64,000 nt of DNA from Semisulcospira habei (GCA_036245525.1 BTPG01000005.1:180268698-180332697), one strand, 5' to 3'; positions 42,001 through 52,257 are shown, counted from the first letter of the stretch. Program-made: numbers and translations. The notes: generated by a model from the sequence alone, not told the origin.

Positions 42001-43547
42001 TTTTTTTTTGCAGCTCTAGCTTCCATGGCTTCAATATGAGGCCTCCACGTGAATCCAGTAATTTATTTGTTGCCAGTAAGTTGACCTGTCTGTCTTTGGT
42101 ACTCGAAGGTCTCTAGTTTTGAGGTTACCTCTTCCGTCTGATTGAAAGAGATGGTCTAGCTCAGTTTGAGTGGCCTCTTTCAGTCCAGCTGCTGACTCTA
42201 TTGGCAACATCCTGGATTCTGGAGGATGCTATTTCTTTATGTTTTCCGGAGGATGCTATTTCTTTATCTTCTGCTGCGCTCCACACTGCAAAGTCATCCG
42301 CATGGAGGATGTTCCAGACGAACCTTGGTACTGTTGTACTGATGTCATTAATGTAGACCAAAAACAGCATCAGACACAACATCTCCCTGAGGTACACCTT
42401 CCCCGAGTTTGACAAGAGTGCTGAATGTGCAGATGATAGAAGCTTCAGTGGCAGCCCCTGTTAAGCATGCCTTAAATAAAAAGAATTACAATTAAATTGA
42501 TGGGTCACATTGAAATTAATAAAAGGATCACAAATGTTTATGCTCAATATGCATATTTTGTTAAGAAAACTGGCAACAAACATATTTAATCAGAGGAGCA
42601 ATTGTTATGATCATTTTGCGTTCCTTTGCGTACAGTTAAAATGGGGGTAGGGCAGCAGATTCAGCCACTGTGGCCCCTAAATGCATCAAAGCATCATAAA
42701 ATCAGGTTGGGAGTAACTGTGGTACTCTTTCCTAAACAATAAAACCTAAAAAAGACCTATCAGTTGTATACAAAATTTCTGAGGGCATCAGAAACAAAAT
42801 ACGTTTCCCAATTCGGCAATTTTAAATGGGAAACAGCTATCATTCACCACGAACATACCGTAAAGGATGCCGACTTTCCTTATTTTCTTGCACTTTATGC
42901 TCACATTATTCAAACTTAATAGATAAAAAGAGGTCAAAATAAAATGGAATAGCTTAAGCAATTTTTTCTAATTAATTTTGTATATTTTTAAATTTGGGGG
43001 TAGGGATACAAAATCAACCACTGTGGCACTCACAGTAATCACAGCATCACATAGTCAAGTTTATAATAATTGTGACATCCTGTTTTAATGATGTAAACCT
43101 CAAAATGGACTGTCAGTGCTATAGAAAATGTCTGAAGGCATCTGACACATTATTTTTGTCTTTTTTTGAGATTTCGCGGAAATGGTCGTTTACTGGGTGC
43201 ACAAATACCTTCACTGTGAGCCAGAGATTCAATATTTTTTCACTCTGTTTTTTGCAGAGGATGCAAAAGGTGTGCCTTGACATAATATTGCCTGATTTGG
43301 GTTTCTGGAATGAATTCTGATTTATTTAGAGGAAAATGTTTCTCAACCTCATTTTAGCACATGCAAAGAGCGTGAATGGGGGTACCCTTGCGCCATCGGC
43401 TATATCTCTGGTGTGTTCCTAAGGATTTTCGGGGAACATGGCTTAAACATCTCAGGACATACTAAGGAACACTTTGAAACCCATCTTATTGAATACTGAG
43501 GGGGGGGGGGGGGGGGTGCACGGTAGACCTTCCTAGCTTATGGACTA
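39006..43547. mobile_element. 4.5-kb DNA element with ~1.1-kb terminal inverted repeats
   Basis: The left arm (39006-40095) and the right arm (42477-43547) are near-identical inverted copies. They start TAGTCCACAAGCTAGGAAGG and end CCTTCCTAGCTTATGGACTA. CAT flanks both sides, while uninterrupted PAL-B copies (for example 16634) read CATTTACATCTG. This gives a 3-bp target duplication. Each arm holds the same 82-codon frame (39239-39487 minus, 43072-43320 plus). The middle carries a decayed jockey-like LINE. No transposase is recognised, so it is probably non-autonomous. Confidence 0.75.
40870..42440 (-). mobile_element. Jockey-like LINE ORF2 fragment inside the TIR element
   Basis: Minus-strand frames show LFLVYINDISTTVPRFVWN, then LHADDFAVWS (RT catalytic motif). 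These are followed by DKMQNMGHSHDAVTFLDPSG, PLECRTANTMKKLTKHRQ and an RNase-H-like region (MPCGMKEVACTSVVQ; FQCI..). Frames are broken throughout. It resembles the family whose 3' end is at 427-823. Confidence 0.7.
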
Positions 43548-43631
43548 CATCTGTATTTATCACGCGAATGTCGGTCAATGTGTAGTGGTTTCGGACGCGC
43601 AATTCGCGGTCACTGGCAGCGAAGGGGTTAC
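43548..43631. repeat. PAL-B MITE, right part
   Basis: The continuation of 38889-39005, ending TCACTGGCAGCGAAGGGGTTA. It restores a normal PAL-B 3' end once the 4.5-kb element is removed. Confidence 0.8.
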
Positions 43632-44066
43632 AAATGGCTGAGCTCGCGTGCCGCGCCCTGTCTGACGCATACAGTTGGCGATAAAGTTCGGTTCATACGG
43701 GGAATCCCAGTTCTATAAATATGCCGACTTTTGCAAAATAAAAAAAGAAAGGAAAAATAAATACATGAAACCATTTACACAAAGACCTAGATCATGCATG
43801 CGATTCCAAACGTTATTTCAAGTGTCTGTTAGCTCTTCTTCTTATCCAGTTACAAACGAATCTGGAACTCGTAATCGCCCAGTCAGTCTGAGTACGCAGA
43901 CAGTCGTAGCAGGGGAGATAATTTAGCTCAGTGTTTTAGTACAGTTGCACCAATTTCCCCCAGCACGCCCGCAGGCCCAGTATTTAGCGATGCTGCTGGT
44001 GCCAGAGCGAGTAATGCGTAAGCCAATCGGCGAAAGGCACGCCGAACACACCCCTAGGGGTGTGGG

Positions 44067-44074
44067 TATAAATA
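44067..44074 (+). promoter_or_regulatory. TATA box of the LTR-type element
   Basis: TATAAATA in GGGTATAAATAACGGTGCC. Transcription from about 30 nt downstream would place the hairpin array in the 5' leader. Confidence 0.5.
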
Positions 44075-44260
44075 ACGGTGCCTAGCGAGGGCGGGTAGGC
44101 ATGATGAAGGATAGAATAAAGCGATGCGCGTACATCAGCAATAGTCAAAATAAACCCCCTCCCCCCCATCCCCCGCCCCACCCCCCCTGGACGAAATCGG
44201 CGAAAGCTGGAAGTCCCGATCCCTTTCTAAAATAGCATAGCATAGCAGGGCGGGTAGGCT

Positions 44261-44692
44261 TTCCCGCAAGGGAAGACTCTGTTCTGCGAAGAACATTAAA
44301 TAGTAGTAAGGTTCCCGCAAGGGGAAACTCTGTTCCGCAAAAGAACATTAAATAGTACTAGGCTTCCCGCAAGAGAAGACTCTGTTCTGCAAAGAACATT
44401 AGTAAGTTAGAATTCCTGTAAAGGAATACTGTCCAGCGATGGACCTGTAATTAATTAGAATTCCTGTGAAGGAATACTGTCTAGCAATAGACGCATAGTT
44501 AAGCTGTAATTCCTGTAAAGGAATACTGTCCAGTAACGGACAGACCGCATGGTTTAGATAGTCCCGTAAAGGACTCGGTTTAAGTGTAGTTGTAGCGCTT
44601 CGTCCAGAAACGGACGAGTGTTATCTTCTCTAGTCCCGGAAAGGACTACCCAACAATCCCGAAACGGATTCGCCTTTGTCCCGCAAAGGACA
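44261..44692 (+). other. Array of 17 GNRA-tetraloop hairpins
   Basis: Consecutive hairpins lie at 44261, 44281, 44311, 44332, 44363, 44384, 44412, 44431, 44460, 44479, 44509, 44528, 44560, 44601, 44631, 44655 and 44677. Most stems are 5-6 bp; a few are 4 bp or carry a bulge or mismatch. Every loop fits GNRA (GCAA, GCGA, GTAA, GTGA, GAAA, GGAA). Examples are GTCCA-GCGA-TGGAC, GTCTA-GCAA-TAGAC and ATTCCT-GTGA-AGGAAT. The first twelve form six ~48-nt double-hairpin units (three with CTTCCC/GTTCT stems, three with ATTCCT/GTCCA stems). The last six hairpins have an A/C, C/A or C/C apposition under the tetraloop. A structured RNA element is implied; its function is unknown. Confidence 0.85.
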
Positions 44693-44969
44693 TTTATGAT
44701 TAATTAAGTAGGTAATTTAAGTACTTAGTTAAGTGAGTTTTTGACCTATAGGACTGGGTATTAGAATTTGGTTTTTACTTGTGTCAGTTATTACGTCTAG
44801 TGTGTAGGCTAGTATAGTTTTGGGTTTATAGGGTCTAATGAGTAGGTAAGCATAGTTACGATTTCAGGTGTCTTATGAGCGTCTGTATTATTGTGTTTGT
44901 TTTATGCTACAATGAATGGCTTTTGATATGTCTCAGATCATGACTGATAATGAAATGTATGTACTGTAA

Positions 44970-44975
44970 ATAAAC
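44970..44975 (+). promoter_or_regulatory. Polyadenylation signal AATAAA of the LTR-type element
   Basis: ACTGTAAATAAACCTACAGC, 278 nt after the hairpin array. It suggests the array lies within an R region transcribed at both RNA ends. Confidence 0.4.
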
Positions 44976-46033
44976 CTACAGCACTTATAGAAATCTCATC
45001 ACTGAGAGTCAGAGATTGATGAAATGCGAGAACGGATGCGAGTCAGTACTGATGTTTGTACACGTTTCAGTGTGTGATGATGGCAGCGCAAGAGTGTGTG
45101 TAAGTACGTGTGTGTGTCAGTGAGGCTGCGAACATGCTGAGAGTTTGTTAACGTACTTAGCTTATCAGTTTAGTGTGGCACACATGGCAACGCACGCACA
45201 GTCACTACTACGATCATATCAACTAGGGTTTCGCTGGATACTGTGGTAGGTCCATTGCGCGATTTGGTATTTTGAACACAACGCGAGGCAGACACACGTA
45301 TTTTGTGAGTGCGCATGCGAGACCAGTGTAAAAGACTTGTGAAGATTACACTCCACAGCAATCTCCAGACCCTTCCCTAAACCTAAAAAGGGAACGGACT
45401 TAAAAGGTAGCTAAAACTGAACTAGACTGGCACTACTGGACTTGTACGTTGGATGGGCAGTCCATTGAGGTCTGACCATCTAATACACAAGCCAGCCAGG
45501 CTAGTAAAAGGCTATCTAACCAGAGTCCGGTTACACAGTAAAGAAATTCGATTCATTCGGGGAGTCCCAGTACCATATTAGTGTAGATTTTCAAACTCAG
45601 TCTGAAAACGACATACTGCAGTTACTAATGCCTTGGGTTTTAAAATATGATTCACTGGCGAACTGGAATAAAAGATATGCATAAAATAAATGTCTTCATA
45701 TAGATATGAAGAGCGCAGCGAGGATATTAGAGCGCAGGACTAGGCTAAGGATCCCACAGTCTATTTTTAACTTCGTTGGTAAACAGTCAGTTTGCAGTGC
45801 ATCCATATTTAATCAATCTGCGGTTTTGCTTTTTGTTTAGTTTTTATTTGACGTCAGTCATTTATATATATTTAACGTACTTACATTATAGGTGTAACAG
45901 GTTTCGATTATCGACAGTCTCTCCTTCCAAATGAGTGTTAATTACTGACAAAACTGGAGATCAGTTGTGAGATCAGTATTCACAATGGCGTAGTTTCTGT
46001 CCTACCCGGAAAGTGTTTTGATTGGTTGATGTG

Positions 46034-46716
46034 TGCAACAGGCCAAGGAACACAGTACCTTTTCTGTACTGTCCAGTCTCTTAGCCATAGTCAGTCCCAG
46101 GCATCCCCTAATATTTCAATCCCCTAAAATACACTACCGCCCACCAGCTGCACATTTGCCATGCACAAAATAACAACAACAATAAACAGCACATTGACTG
46201 TCTCATTTCTTGGCTATGAACCTGATTCGTTACCAACCCCCACACCAAGCACAGCTGAAATCAGCGTGCCCCTCAAATCACTACGTCAACGGCAACTCAA
46301 CATAGGCCCACAATTGCCCACTGGATAAGCTCAGGATTAATAATTACGGTATTTATAATGCGCTTATCTTATAATAATTTTAACTCTAAGCGCGCACTCA
46401 CAACTCGCGCACGCATGCGCACGCTTTAGACAACGACTCACGTATCACAAATAGTGAGATACATTACGACAGTCAGCTTGGGGTGGGGAGTGTGGTGATA
46501 TAGTGCTAGAACTGTTGAAAGAGGTGAGTTTTGTGAGGATGGTATGAATCAAAGCACCAAACATGTCTCCTCTCATCTAACCAGAAATTTCCTGCAAATT
46601 CCAACATTCAGCCCTACTACAAATTTTCAAACAAGACAAAAATTATTTTTAAAAACACTGGTCCTTGCACTGCCTCAACTTCCCAATTTGAATATGTATC
46701 ATGACCTGAAGTGATG
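46034..46716. other. ~680-bp block present only in the right unit
   Basis: Alignment to the left unit breaks between TTGATTGGTTGAT and GGTCGCTGGCACGCTGTGT. The block is A/C-rich, has GCGCGCACTCACAACTCGCG and no recognisable coding sequence or terminal repeats. It is either an insertion here or a deletion near position 90. Confidence 0.55.
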
Positions 46717-46805
46717 GTCGCTGGCACGCTGTGTGGCAAGCAGGCGTCTGTCACATGCATATTGATATACAGTATTAAAGTCTTGCATCCATTTTGTCCC
46801 AGGTG

Positions 46806-46853
46806 CTATAGGAATCAGCGCGACTAAAACAGCTGCCGAAGGCAAAGGGCTAG
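46806..46853. repeat. PAL-C half element
   Basis: Only the right arm remains (TATAGGAATCAGCGCGACTA.. to GGCAAAGGGCTA). The full palindrome survives in the left unit at 201-290. Confidence 0.65.
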
Positions 46854-47010
46854 GTTATTTTTTTGTAAGTCATTGGAACATTTTTTAGCTTGTGCTGGGG
46901 ACACGAGGGTTGATTCACAAAGTTATCCTTTTAAGTCTGACCTGGGAGCTCGAGAACACCACTATAGTATATGATATTGCAGCACACTAGTTCGCTAAGC
47001 AGAGAACAAG

Positions 47011-47387
47011 CATGGACCAGACCAACAGCTATTTCAGCTTTGAACAATGTGAAAAGGCACTGATCAAGCTTGCCATGAAACCTACAACAGAAAAGGATGA
47101 CTACCATCTCCTCTCCAGAAAATAACAGGACATCCTTTACAGGCTCCGCACTGGCCACAAAAGACTGAACAGCTACATGAACCTCCAGTTGAAGCTGGCC
47201 CCGTCCTTTTTGACACAAGTGAGAAGTGAAGACAGCTGGACATATACTCCAGCACTGCCCCCTCCCCAACAGAGTGAGAAACTGCGGCTGGCCCGCGGAT
47301 ATGGCACTGCAGTCTTGATTATATGGCCCACGACTACAGGTACCGACGCTCAGAGTCCAATTCATCCAGAACGCAGGCATCCCAATA
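47011..47387 (+). mobile_element. 3' remnant of a jockey-like LINE ORF2 (right copy)
   Basis: MDQTNSYFSFEQCEKALIKL, then AMKPTTEKDDYHLLSRK and, after a stop, LNSYMNLQLKLAPS. Paralogous to 427-823, with independent lesions. Confidence 0.55.
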
Positions 47388-47468
47388 TTAACTCATTCGA
47401 GACGTGCCGCCTCCGGATACGCGGCTTTAAGCCGCGTATCCGGAGGAGGCGCGTCTCGAATGAGTTAA
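47388..47468. repeat. PAL-D palindromic MITE (right copy)
   Basis: TTAACTCATTCGAGACGTGC to GCGCGTCTCGAATGAGTTAA, centre GGCTTTAAGCC. Confidence 0.88.
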
Positions 47469-47609
47469 CAACAGTGCGAACGAGACCATTCCTTACAGAC
47501 TTCACAGTCCGTTAACCCGTTTGCTGTCAGTGATCACGACATGCGCGTCTGAAACCACTAGACTCAGACCGAACAGGTATGTAAATGGGATCAAACTTAG
47601 GCATACAAA

Positions 47610-47722
47610 TTCAGGACTAACAAGAGACATAAATCCTCATGAGCCCCCGCGACTGCGGGGGCTCATAAGGGTTTATGACTCTTGCAGCTGGGTAGCCTTC
47701 GCCTTCGCAGTTATGGGGTTAA
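47610..47722. repeat. PAL-B MITE (right copy)
   Basis: Core CAAGAGACATAAATCCTCAT..CATAAGGGTTTATGACTCTTG around CCCCCGCGACTGCGGGGG. The right end is GTTATGGGGTTAA. Confidence 0.82.
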
Positions 47723-48238
47723 AGGAAAAATATGTTTCAAGTTAATTTTTTATACACGAACAGTTCGGGACAGGTTTGTGTGCGATAGCACGATTTACAT
47801 ACTTACGGGAAGCGGATTTAACTTGATAGTTTAAGGGTTGTGCCTGATTTTCTTTGCGCATCCCTTGGCGCCAAAGTGATCAGGCACTGTTCCTTAACTA
47901 TAGCTCTCGATACAGCTCGCACAGCTGGCGATGGAAGCCATTTTGTCAACATCAAAAGTGTTATAAAAGTGTCACCAAAACAACTGGACATTTTGATTTG
48001 GTCTTTTCACTGGTATGCTTTTATTTATGGTGCAGGATCTGCCTCTGCACCCACCATCTCATGCTGTCTTGGTCATACCTTATACTAGGCTGGTGCTTCT
48101 GTTGGTAATTGGATCTATTGCCTGTCACTGGTAGCTTTATACACGCAGTCAGACATATACAAATAACAACAAAATGACGTAATAAAACACATTGCTACTG
48201 TACATAGCTCAGTCACTGTAAAAGTACATGTTACACAG

Positions 48239-48424
48239 GTTTCCTAAGCACGGAAGACGGTGCCAGTCCCGGGTATTATGGATTGTGGGACATTATCCGG
48301 GCACTTGAGTGGATCCGAGACTCCATCTCCGTCTTCAACGGCGATCCCACTGACATCACCATCTTCGGCGAGAGTGCAGACAGCGTGCTCGTGTCTCTCA
48401 TTCTACATTCCCTGGCGGCTAAAG
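48239..48424 (+). pseudogene. C exon 4, GxSxG lost
   Basis: It encodes [20 protein letters not shown], then GDPTDITIFGESADSVL. Gly to Asp in the nucleophile elbow would disrupt the tight turn. Donor AAAG/GTTGCT is weak. Confidence 0.88.
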
Positions 48425-48549
48425 GTTGCTTTTTCAAACAGGAGAAATTGAAAACCATTTCAGCATATTTATTCTTGCTATCCTATATACACTGCGACCG
48501 TTTAACACACATAAGGTTTAAATTTACAAATTAAGACTTGTCTCGGAAG

Positions 48550-48680
48550 ACATTTCAGAGATAGATTGATCATGATAGTTCAAGGGTGGTGCCAGAATAG
48601 CTTGGCGCCTAGAGGCATCATCCTTGACATAATATGGTCGTTCTCTCTCCTAATGTATCACGTCAGGGCTGAATTTGTCA
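48550..48680. repeat. PAL-A MITE, right arm damaged
   Basis: GATAGTTCAAGGGTGGTGCC..GGCGCCTAGAGG, then a shortened return arm (CATCCTTGACATAATATGG). Confidence 0.65.
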
Positions 48681-48848
48681 ATTGCTTGAATAGTACGAAC
48701 ATTGGCTGGTTACATTTGTGAATGTTTGTTATTGCCGGCCATCTGCCGTGTATTAAGCATTGCCCATAGAAAACGATGTCAGGTGGGCTTTACCCCACAT
48801 GATCGTTCTGCATTTGGAACGTGCATTGTTTTTAATGCATAAAAAGGG

Positions 48849-48960
48849 TTAATAAAGTCACAGGTCCTGATGAGTGCCTGCAACTGCGGGGGGATATGAG
48901 GATCTGTGCCGTGTGCAGTCTGGCGGTGTTTGCCTTGTCCTGCCAGTGAAGAGCTTGTTC
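48849..48960. repeat. PAL-B MITE, degenerate
   Basis: GTTAATAAAGTCACAGGTCC, then CCTGCAACTGCGGGGGGATA and GAGGATCTGTGCCGTG. Confidence 0.5.
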
Positions 48961-49013
48961 AAGTGATTCTGCATGCCGTTCAGTCGGATGATATTTCTTG
49001 GCTTACTTGACAG

Positions 49014-49219
49014 GTCTTTTCCACAAGGCTGTGATGTAGAGCGGATGCTCGCTGACGTTCTACACAATGTCACACCCTTTTTTGGACCCTAGGCCGAAGG
49101 AGCACGCCAGAAAATTGGCGCAGGCTATGGGGTGTGAAGCAAATGACACACGCCAGTTGGTGGCCTGTCTCAGAGAAAGGGACGCCAAGGCCATCGTCAA
49201 CGCCACTGAAAAAACGAGG
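49014..49219 (+). pseudogene. C exons 5+6 as a single exon, with nonsense codon
   Basis: GLFHKAVM, stop, SGCSLTFYTMSHPFLDPRPK, EHARKLAQAMGCEANDTRQL and VACLRERDAK. Length 206 nt equals 97+109 of B exons 5 and 6. TAG at 49037-49039 replaces CAG (Gln). Confidence 0.9.
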
Positions 49220-49237
49220 GTGCGTGTGAAGACGCAC

Positions 49238-49281
49238 TGGTTGTAGCGGTAGCGAATCAGCGGAGACAACCGGTGTGCTGA
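49238..49281. repeat. PAL-F remnant
   Basis: Only GCACTGGTTGTAGCGGTAGC-GAATCAGCGGAGACAACCGG survives, 18 bp after the C exon 5+6 donor. Confidence 0.45.
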
Positions 49282-49354
49282 CAAGATCGAAAGTTGAAAC
49301 AGGAAGCGCGACGGACTCTCAACAGTAAATCGATTGAGAGAAATTATTCCACAG

Positions 49355-49570
49355 TTAACCCGTTAAGTGCCCAGAAAATGTGAACACCACGCAACAGCAA
49401 GAGGCATAGGTCCTCATGAGCCCCCGCAGTTGCGGGGGCTCATGAGGATCTATACCTCTTGCCGACATCACTTTGAATCCATGTTCCTGGGGTATGTAGG
49501 GTGTTTTGGTCTTGAAGTAACGAAGATTGCAGAATTGCGGTCTGCGTCAGCTGGCACTGAACGAGATAAA
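49355..49570. repeat. PAL-B MITE, full length (C intron)
   Basis: TTAACCCGTTAAGTGCCCAG opens it. The core is nearly perfect (GCAAGAGGCATAGGTCCTCA and inverse) around CCCCCGCAGTTGCGGGGG. Confidence 0.85.
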
Positions 49571-49629
49571 CATTAAACATTACATGTTGGTAAGATCCGA
49601 CCTCCACCTGACCCTCTCCAAACACACAC

Positions 49630-49643
49630 CATCACACACACAG

Positions 49644-49683
<40 letters not shown>

Positions 49684-49692
49684 ACACACTCA

Positions 49693-49745
<53 letters not shown>

Positions 49746-49752
49746 ACAGATA
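49630..49752. repeat. (CA)n microsatellite
   Basis: About 110 bp of CACA with a few CT/TA breaks, followed by GATAGAGAG. Confidence 0.93.
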
Positions 49753-49885
49753 GAGAGTCTTTATTTATCAAACGGGCCTCTCTCCTCCAGTTTAAACTAC
49801 TGACAGAAAGAGAGGTGATTATGAGAAAATATTTTAGTGTGATTAGGCCTACAGACAGCTTCGCAAAGACCTGTTTTTGTTTTAT

Positions 49886-50093
49886 GTTACCTCATTGTGC
49901 GCGAGGTACCCACATTTTGGAGTTATCCTCTGAGGACTGCATTACAATTCAGGAGACAGATCGATCATGATAGTTCAAGGGTGGTGGCAAAATAGCTTGG
50001 CGCCTGTAGGCGCCGAGCTATTCTGCCACCACCCTTGAACTATCATGGTCGAGCAGTATTTTGTTGTGGTGTGTCGCGGACAGAATGAGTTAA
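49886..50093. repeat. PAL-A MITE, full length
   Basis: TTACCTCATTGTGCGCGAGG to GCGGACAGAATGAGTTAA. Core of the GGGTGGTGGCAAAATAGC subtype around CGCCTGTAGGCG. Confidence 0.85.
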
Positions 50094-50165
50094 ATCAACA
50101 ACAACAAAAAACTGTTTCACCTACACTGCACCAGTAACAACAAAAATCTGTGTACCGATTGACAG

Positions 50166-50337
50166 GGCCCTGGGCTGGCTATAACACCCTTCAAACCTGT
50201 AGTGGACAGTGCGTTTGCTATGCATGGCGTCCTCTTAGATGCTCCGCTGACCTCCCTGAAAAACGGTCTCTTCTCTAATGTGTCTACCATACGAGTTTTC
50301 ACAAAGGACGAGGTCGTACATGCTGTGATATCGATGG
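50166..50337 (+). pseudogene. C exon 7
   Basis: It encodes GPGLAITPFKPVVDSAFAMH, then [19 protein letters not shown] and ISMG. Intact; 172 nt as in B. The donor is ATGG/GTAAGT. Confidence 0.85.
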
Positions 50338-50354
50338 GTAAGTCAGTGAAACAC

Positions 50355-50355
50355 T

Positions 50356-50420
<65 letters not shown>
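50355..50420. repeat. (CA)n microsatellite
   Basis: A run of 30 or so CA units begins about 18 bp after the C exon 7 donor. Confidence 0.93.
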
Positions 50421-50422
<2 letters not shown>

Positions 50423-50467
50423 AAAACGACAACAACAACAACACACTACAGCGGGAGATAGATCGAT

Positions 50468-50812
50468 AGTAAGTGTGTTTCTTTCTTTATTGGGTTCTTG
50501 TTTGTGTTGTAGCTGTCTTTTCTAAGCGTGTTTCTTTCTTTCTTTGGGTTCTTGTTTGTGTTGTAGCTGTCTTTTCTAAGCGTGTTTCTTTCTTTATTGG
50601 GTTCTTGTTTGTGTTGTAGCTGTCTTTTCTAAGCGTGTTTCTTTCTTTATTGGGTTCTTCTTTGTGTTGTAGCTGTCTTTTCTAAGCGTGTTTCTTTCTT
50701 TATTGTGTTCTTCTTTGTGTTGTAGCTGTCTTTTCTAAGCGTGTTTCTTTCTTTATTGGGTTCTTCTTTGTGTTGTAGCTGTCTTTTCTAAGCGTGTTTC
50801 TTTCTCCGTTGT
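50468..50812. repeat. 53-bp minisatellite in place of C exon 8
   Basis: About 6.5 units of AGCGTGTTTCTTTCTTTATT-GGGTTCTTGTTTGTGTTGTA-GCTGTCTTTTCTA. Each unit has a pyrimidine tract and TTGTAG, which mimics a splice acceptor. Confidence 0.92.
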
Positions 50813-51170
50813 GTTCCGGCTTTTCTGCATTTTACACGTTTGGAAGTCACCGTTTGGTCTGGATGTAGTTATAATGCAGTCTTTAAAAACGGCTAATTAT
50901 TTTCAGATATCTTGTTATACATGCGTCCAACACTTGGCATACATGAAGATTGATTACTTTTAATTAGATATCATATGTGTGCCTCTAAATGTCATAACTA
51001 CTATTTTTGTGATTTTTTTTTTTTTTTTTCCGTCTGGCACGATGTATGGGCACGTGTTCTTTTATAGCCAGAAGAAGAGATTCATTCTGTACATTGACGC
51101 ACATCATAAAATCGTCTTTTTCCACCTACGACTGTTTCTTTTGGTACTCGGTGTACTTGCACTGATGCAG

Positions 51171-51303
51171 ATGTATAACGACTTCGCCGTGATTTTCCCC
51201 ACGACTCGCGAGCTTCAGCTGATGACAAAGTTCCCCGTGAAGCCCCAGTATCTCTACCGCTTCTCCTATATGTTTTCAAAAAGCCTCCTGCCGTCTTGGG
51301 CGG
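51171..51303 (+). pseudogene. C exon 9
   Basis: It encodes MYNDFAVIFPTTRELQLMTK, then [18 protein letters not shown] and PSWAG. Intact, 133 nt; the acceptor is GATGCAG and the donor GGCGG/GTACGT. Confidence 0.88.
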
Positions 51304-51461
51304 GTACGTACACCTTTCAGGTGTATAATTTAGAATGACAATATTGTATGGGTCATATGCCTTGTTCAGCCCGGTCAGATATGCCCCTTCACCGTTTCAG
51401 TTATCATGATGAGATGTATTCGTCTGTCATTTTCTACCTTACGACTCTCTTCCAGACTGCC

Positions 51462-51641
51462 TTAACTCATTCAGCCCAACGACCGTATAATTTTAGAGGC
51501 TATGCACCAGTTGCAGGAGATGGATCGACCATGATAATTCAAGGGCAGTGCCAGATTAGCTTGGCGTCGACAGGCGTCAAGCTAATCTGGCACTACCCTT
51601 GAATTATCATGGTCGACCCATCTCCTGCTGTAGTGCACCAG
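51462..51641. repeat. PAL-A MITE, fused to PAL-B
   Basis: TTAACTCATTCAGCCCAACG on the left. The right end is cut at TAGTGCACCAGGGC, where a PAL-B begins. Inner arms read GGCGTCGACAGGCGTC. Confidence 0.85.
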
Positions 51642-51800
51642 GGCCCGGTGAATGCTACCGACCTGCAAGAGACATAAACCCTCATGAGCCCCTGCAGTTG
51701 CGGGGGCTCATGAGGGTTTATGTCTCTTGTTAGACCTATGTTCTGTATGCCTGTTTTGGTCACGTTTACATCTGTGTTCGTCTCGCGAATGTCGATAAGT
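51642..51800. repeat. PAL-B MITE, left end missing
   Basis: Core CAAGAGACATAAACCCTCAT..ATGAGGGTTTATGTCTCTTG around CCCCTGCAGTTGCGGGGG. It carries the AAACCC/GGGTTT arm subtype, changed symmetrically. Confidence 0.82.
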
Positions 51801-51965
51801 GTGCAGTCGTGTCAGTCCAAGTTATCTTCTGGTTATATCCGAAGTTTGTTATAAGCGAACGGACGTCTTCAAACGTTTTGTTATATCTGACTTTTCTTAT
51901 GTCCGACCTTGCTATGAGCGACGTAGGCTGTAATTTATTCTCAGTCTTATTATTTGCTCGTGCAG

Positions 51966-52119
51966 GTGCAGGACATGCCGACGAACTCCCGTATTTGGCC
52001 GGTTCCCCAGTGAGAAATGTTTCTTTCCCTGGGTACGATCCGGTGTCCAGCTGGACGGACGAGGACAGATGGATGTCGGAGAATATGACGACTCTTTGGA
52101 CAAACTTCGCTAAATATCG
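51966..52119 (+). pseudogene. C exon 10: catalytic histidine
   Basis: It encodes GAGHADELPYLAGSPVRNV, then SSWTDEDRWMSENMTTLWT and NFAKYR. This exon shows the Trp codon that is TGA in B. The donor region TATCGGGTCAG has one extra base; splicing at GTCAG gives an immediate TGA. Confidence 0.88.
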
Positions 52120-52257
52120 GGTCAGACCGACATGTAGTAGTTGTTTCCAGCGTACAGCGTGTTTGCCAGTGTTTCTCATTACGATTCACGGTCCAACGGT
52201 CAATCCTCTTCACGTAGAGCGATCACTCCTTCGTCGAGACGAAGCGTCCTCATTCCG

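Larger units (their letters stand above)
43665..45590 (+). mobile_element. LTR-type retroelement remnant carrying the GNRA hairpin array
   Basis: A short direct repeat (ACGGGGAATCCCAGT..ATA at 43695, TCGGGGAGTCCCAGTACCAT at 45557) flanks about 1.85 kb. Before the putative LTR is a purine tract, AGCAGGGGAGA (about 43909-43919). Inside are a TATA box (44067), the hairpin array (44261-44692) and AATAAA (44970). The candidate LTR is about 43918-45535, ending in TTACA. I read it as internal fragment, LTR, internal start. No coding region remains, so the class is an inference. Confidence 0.5.
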
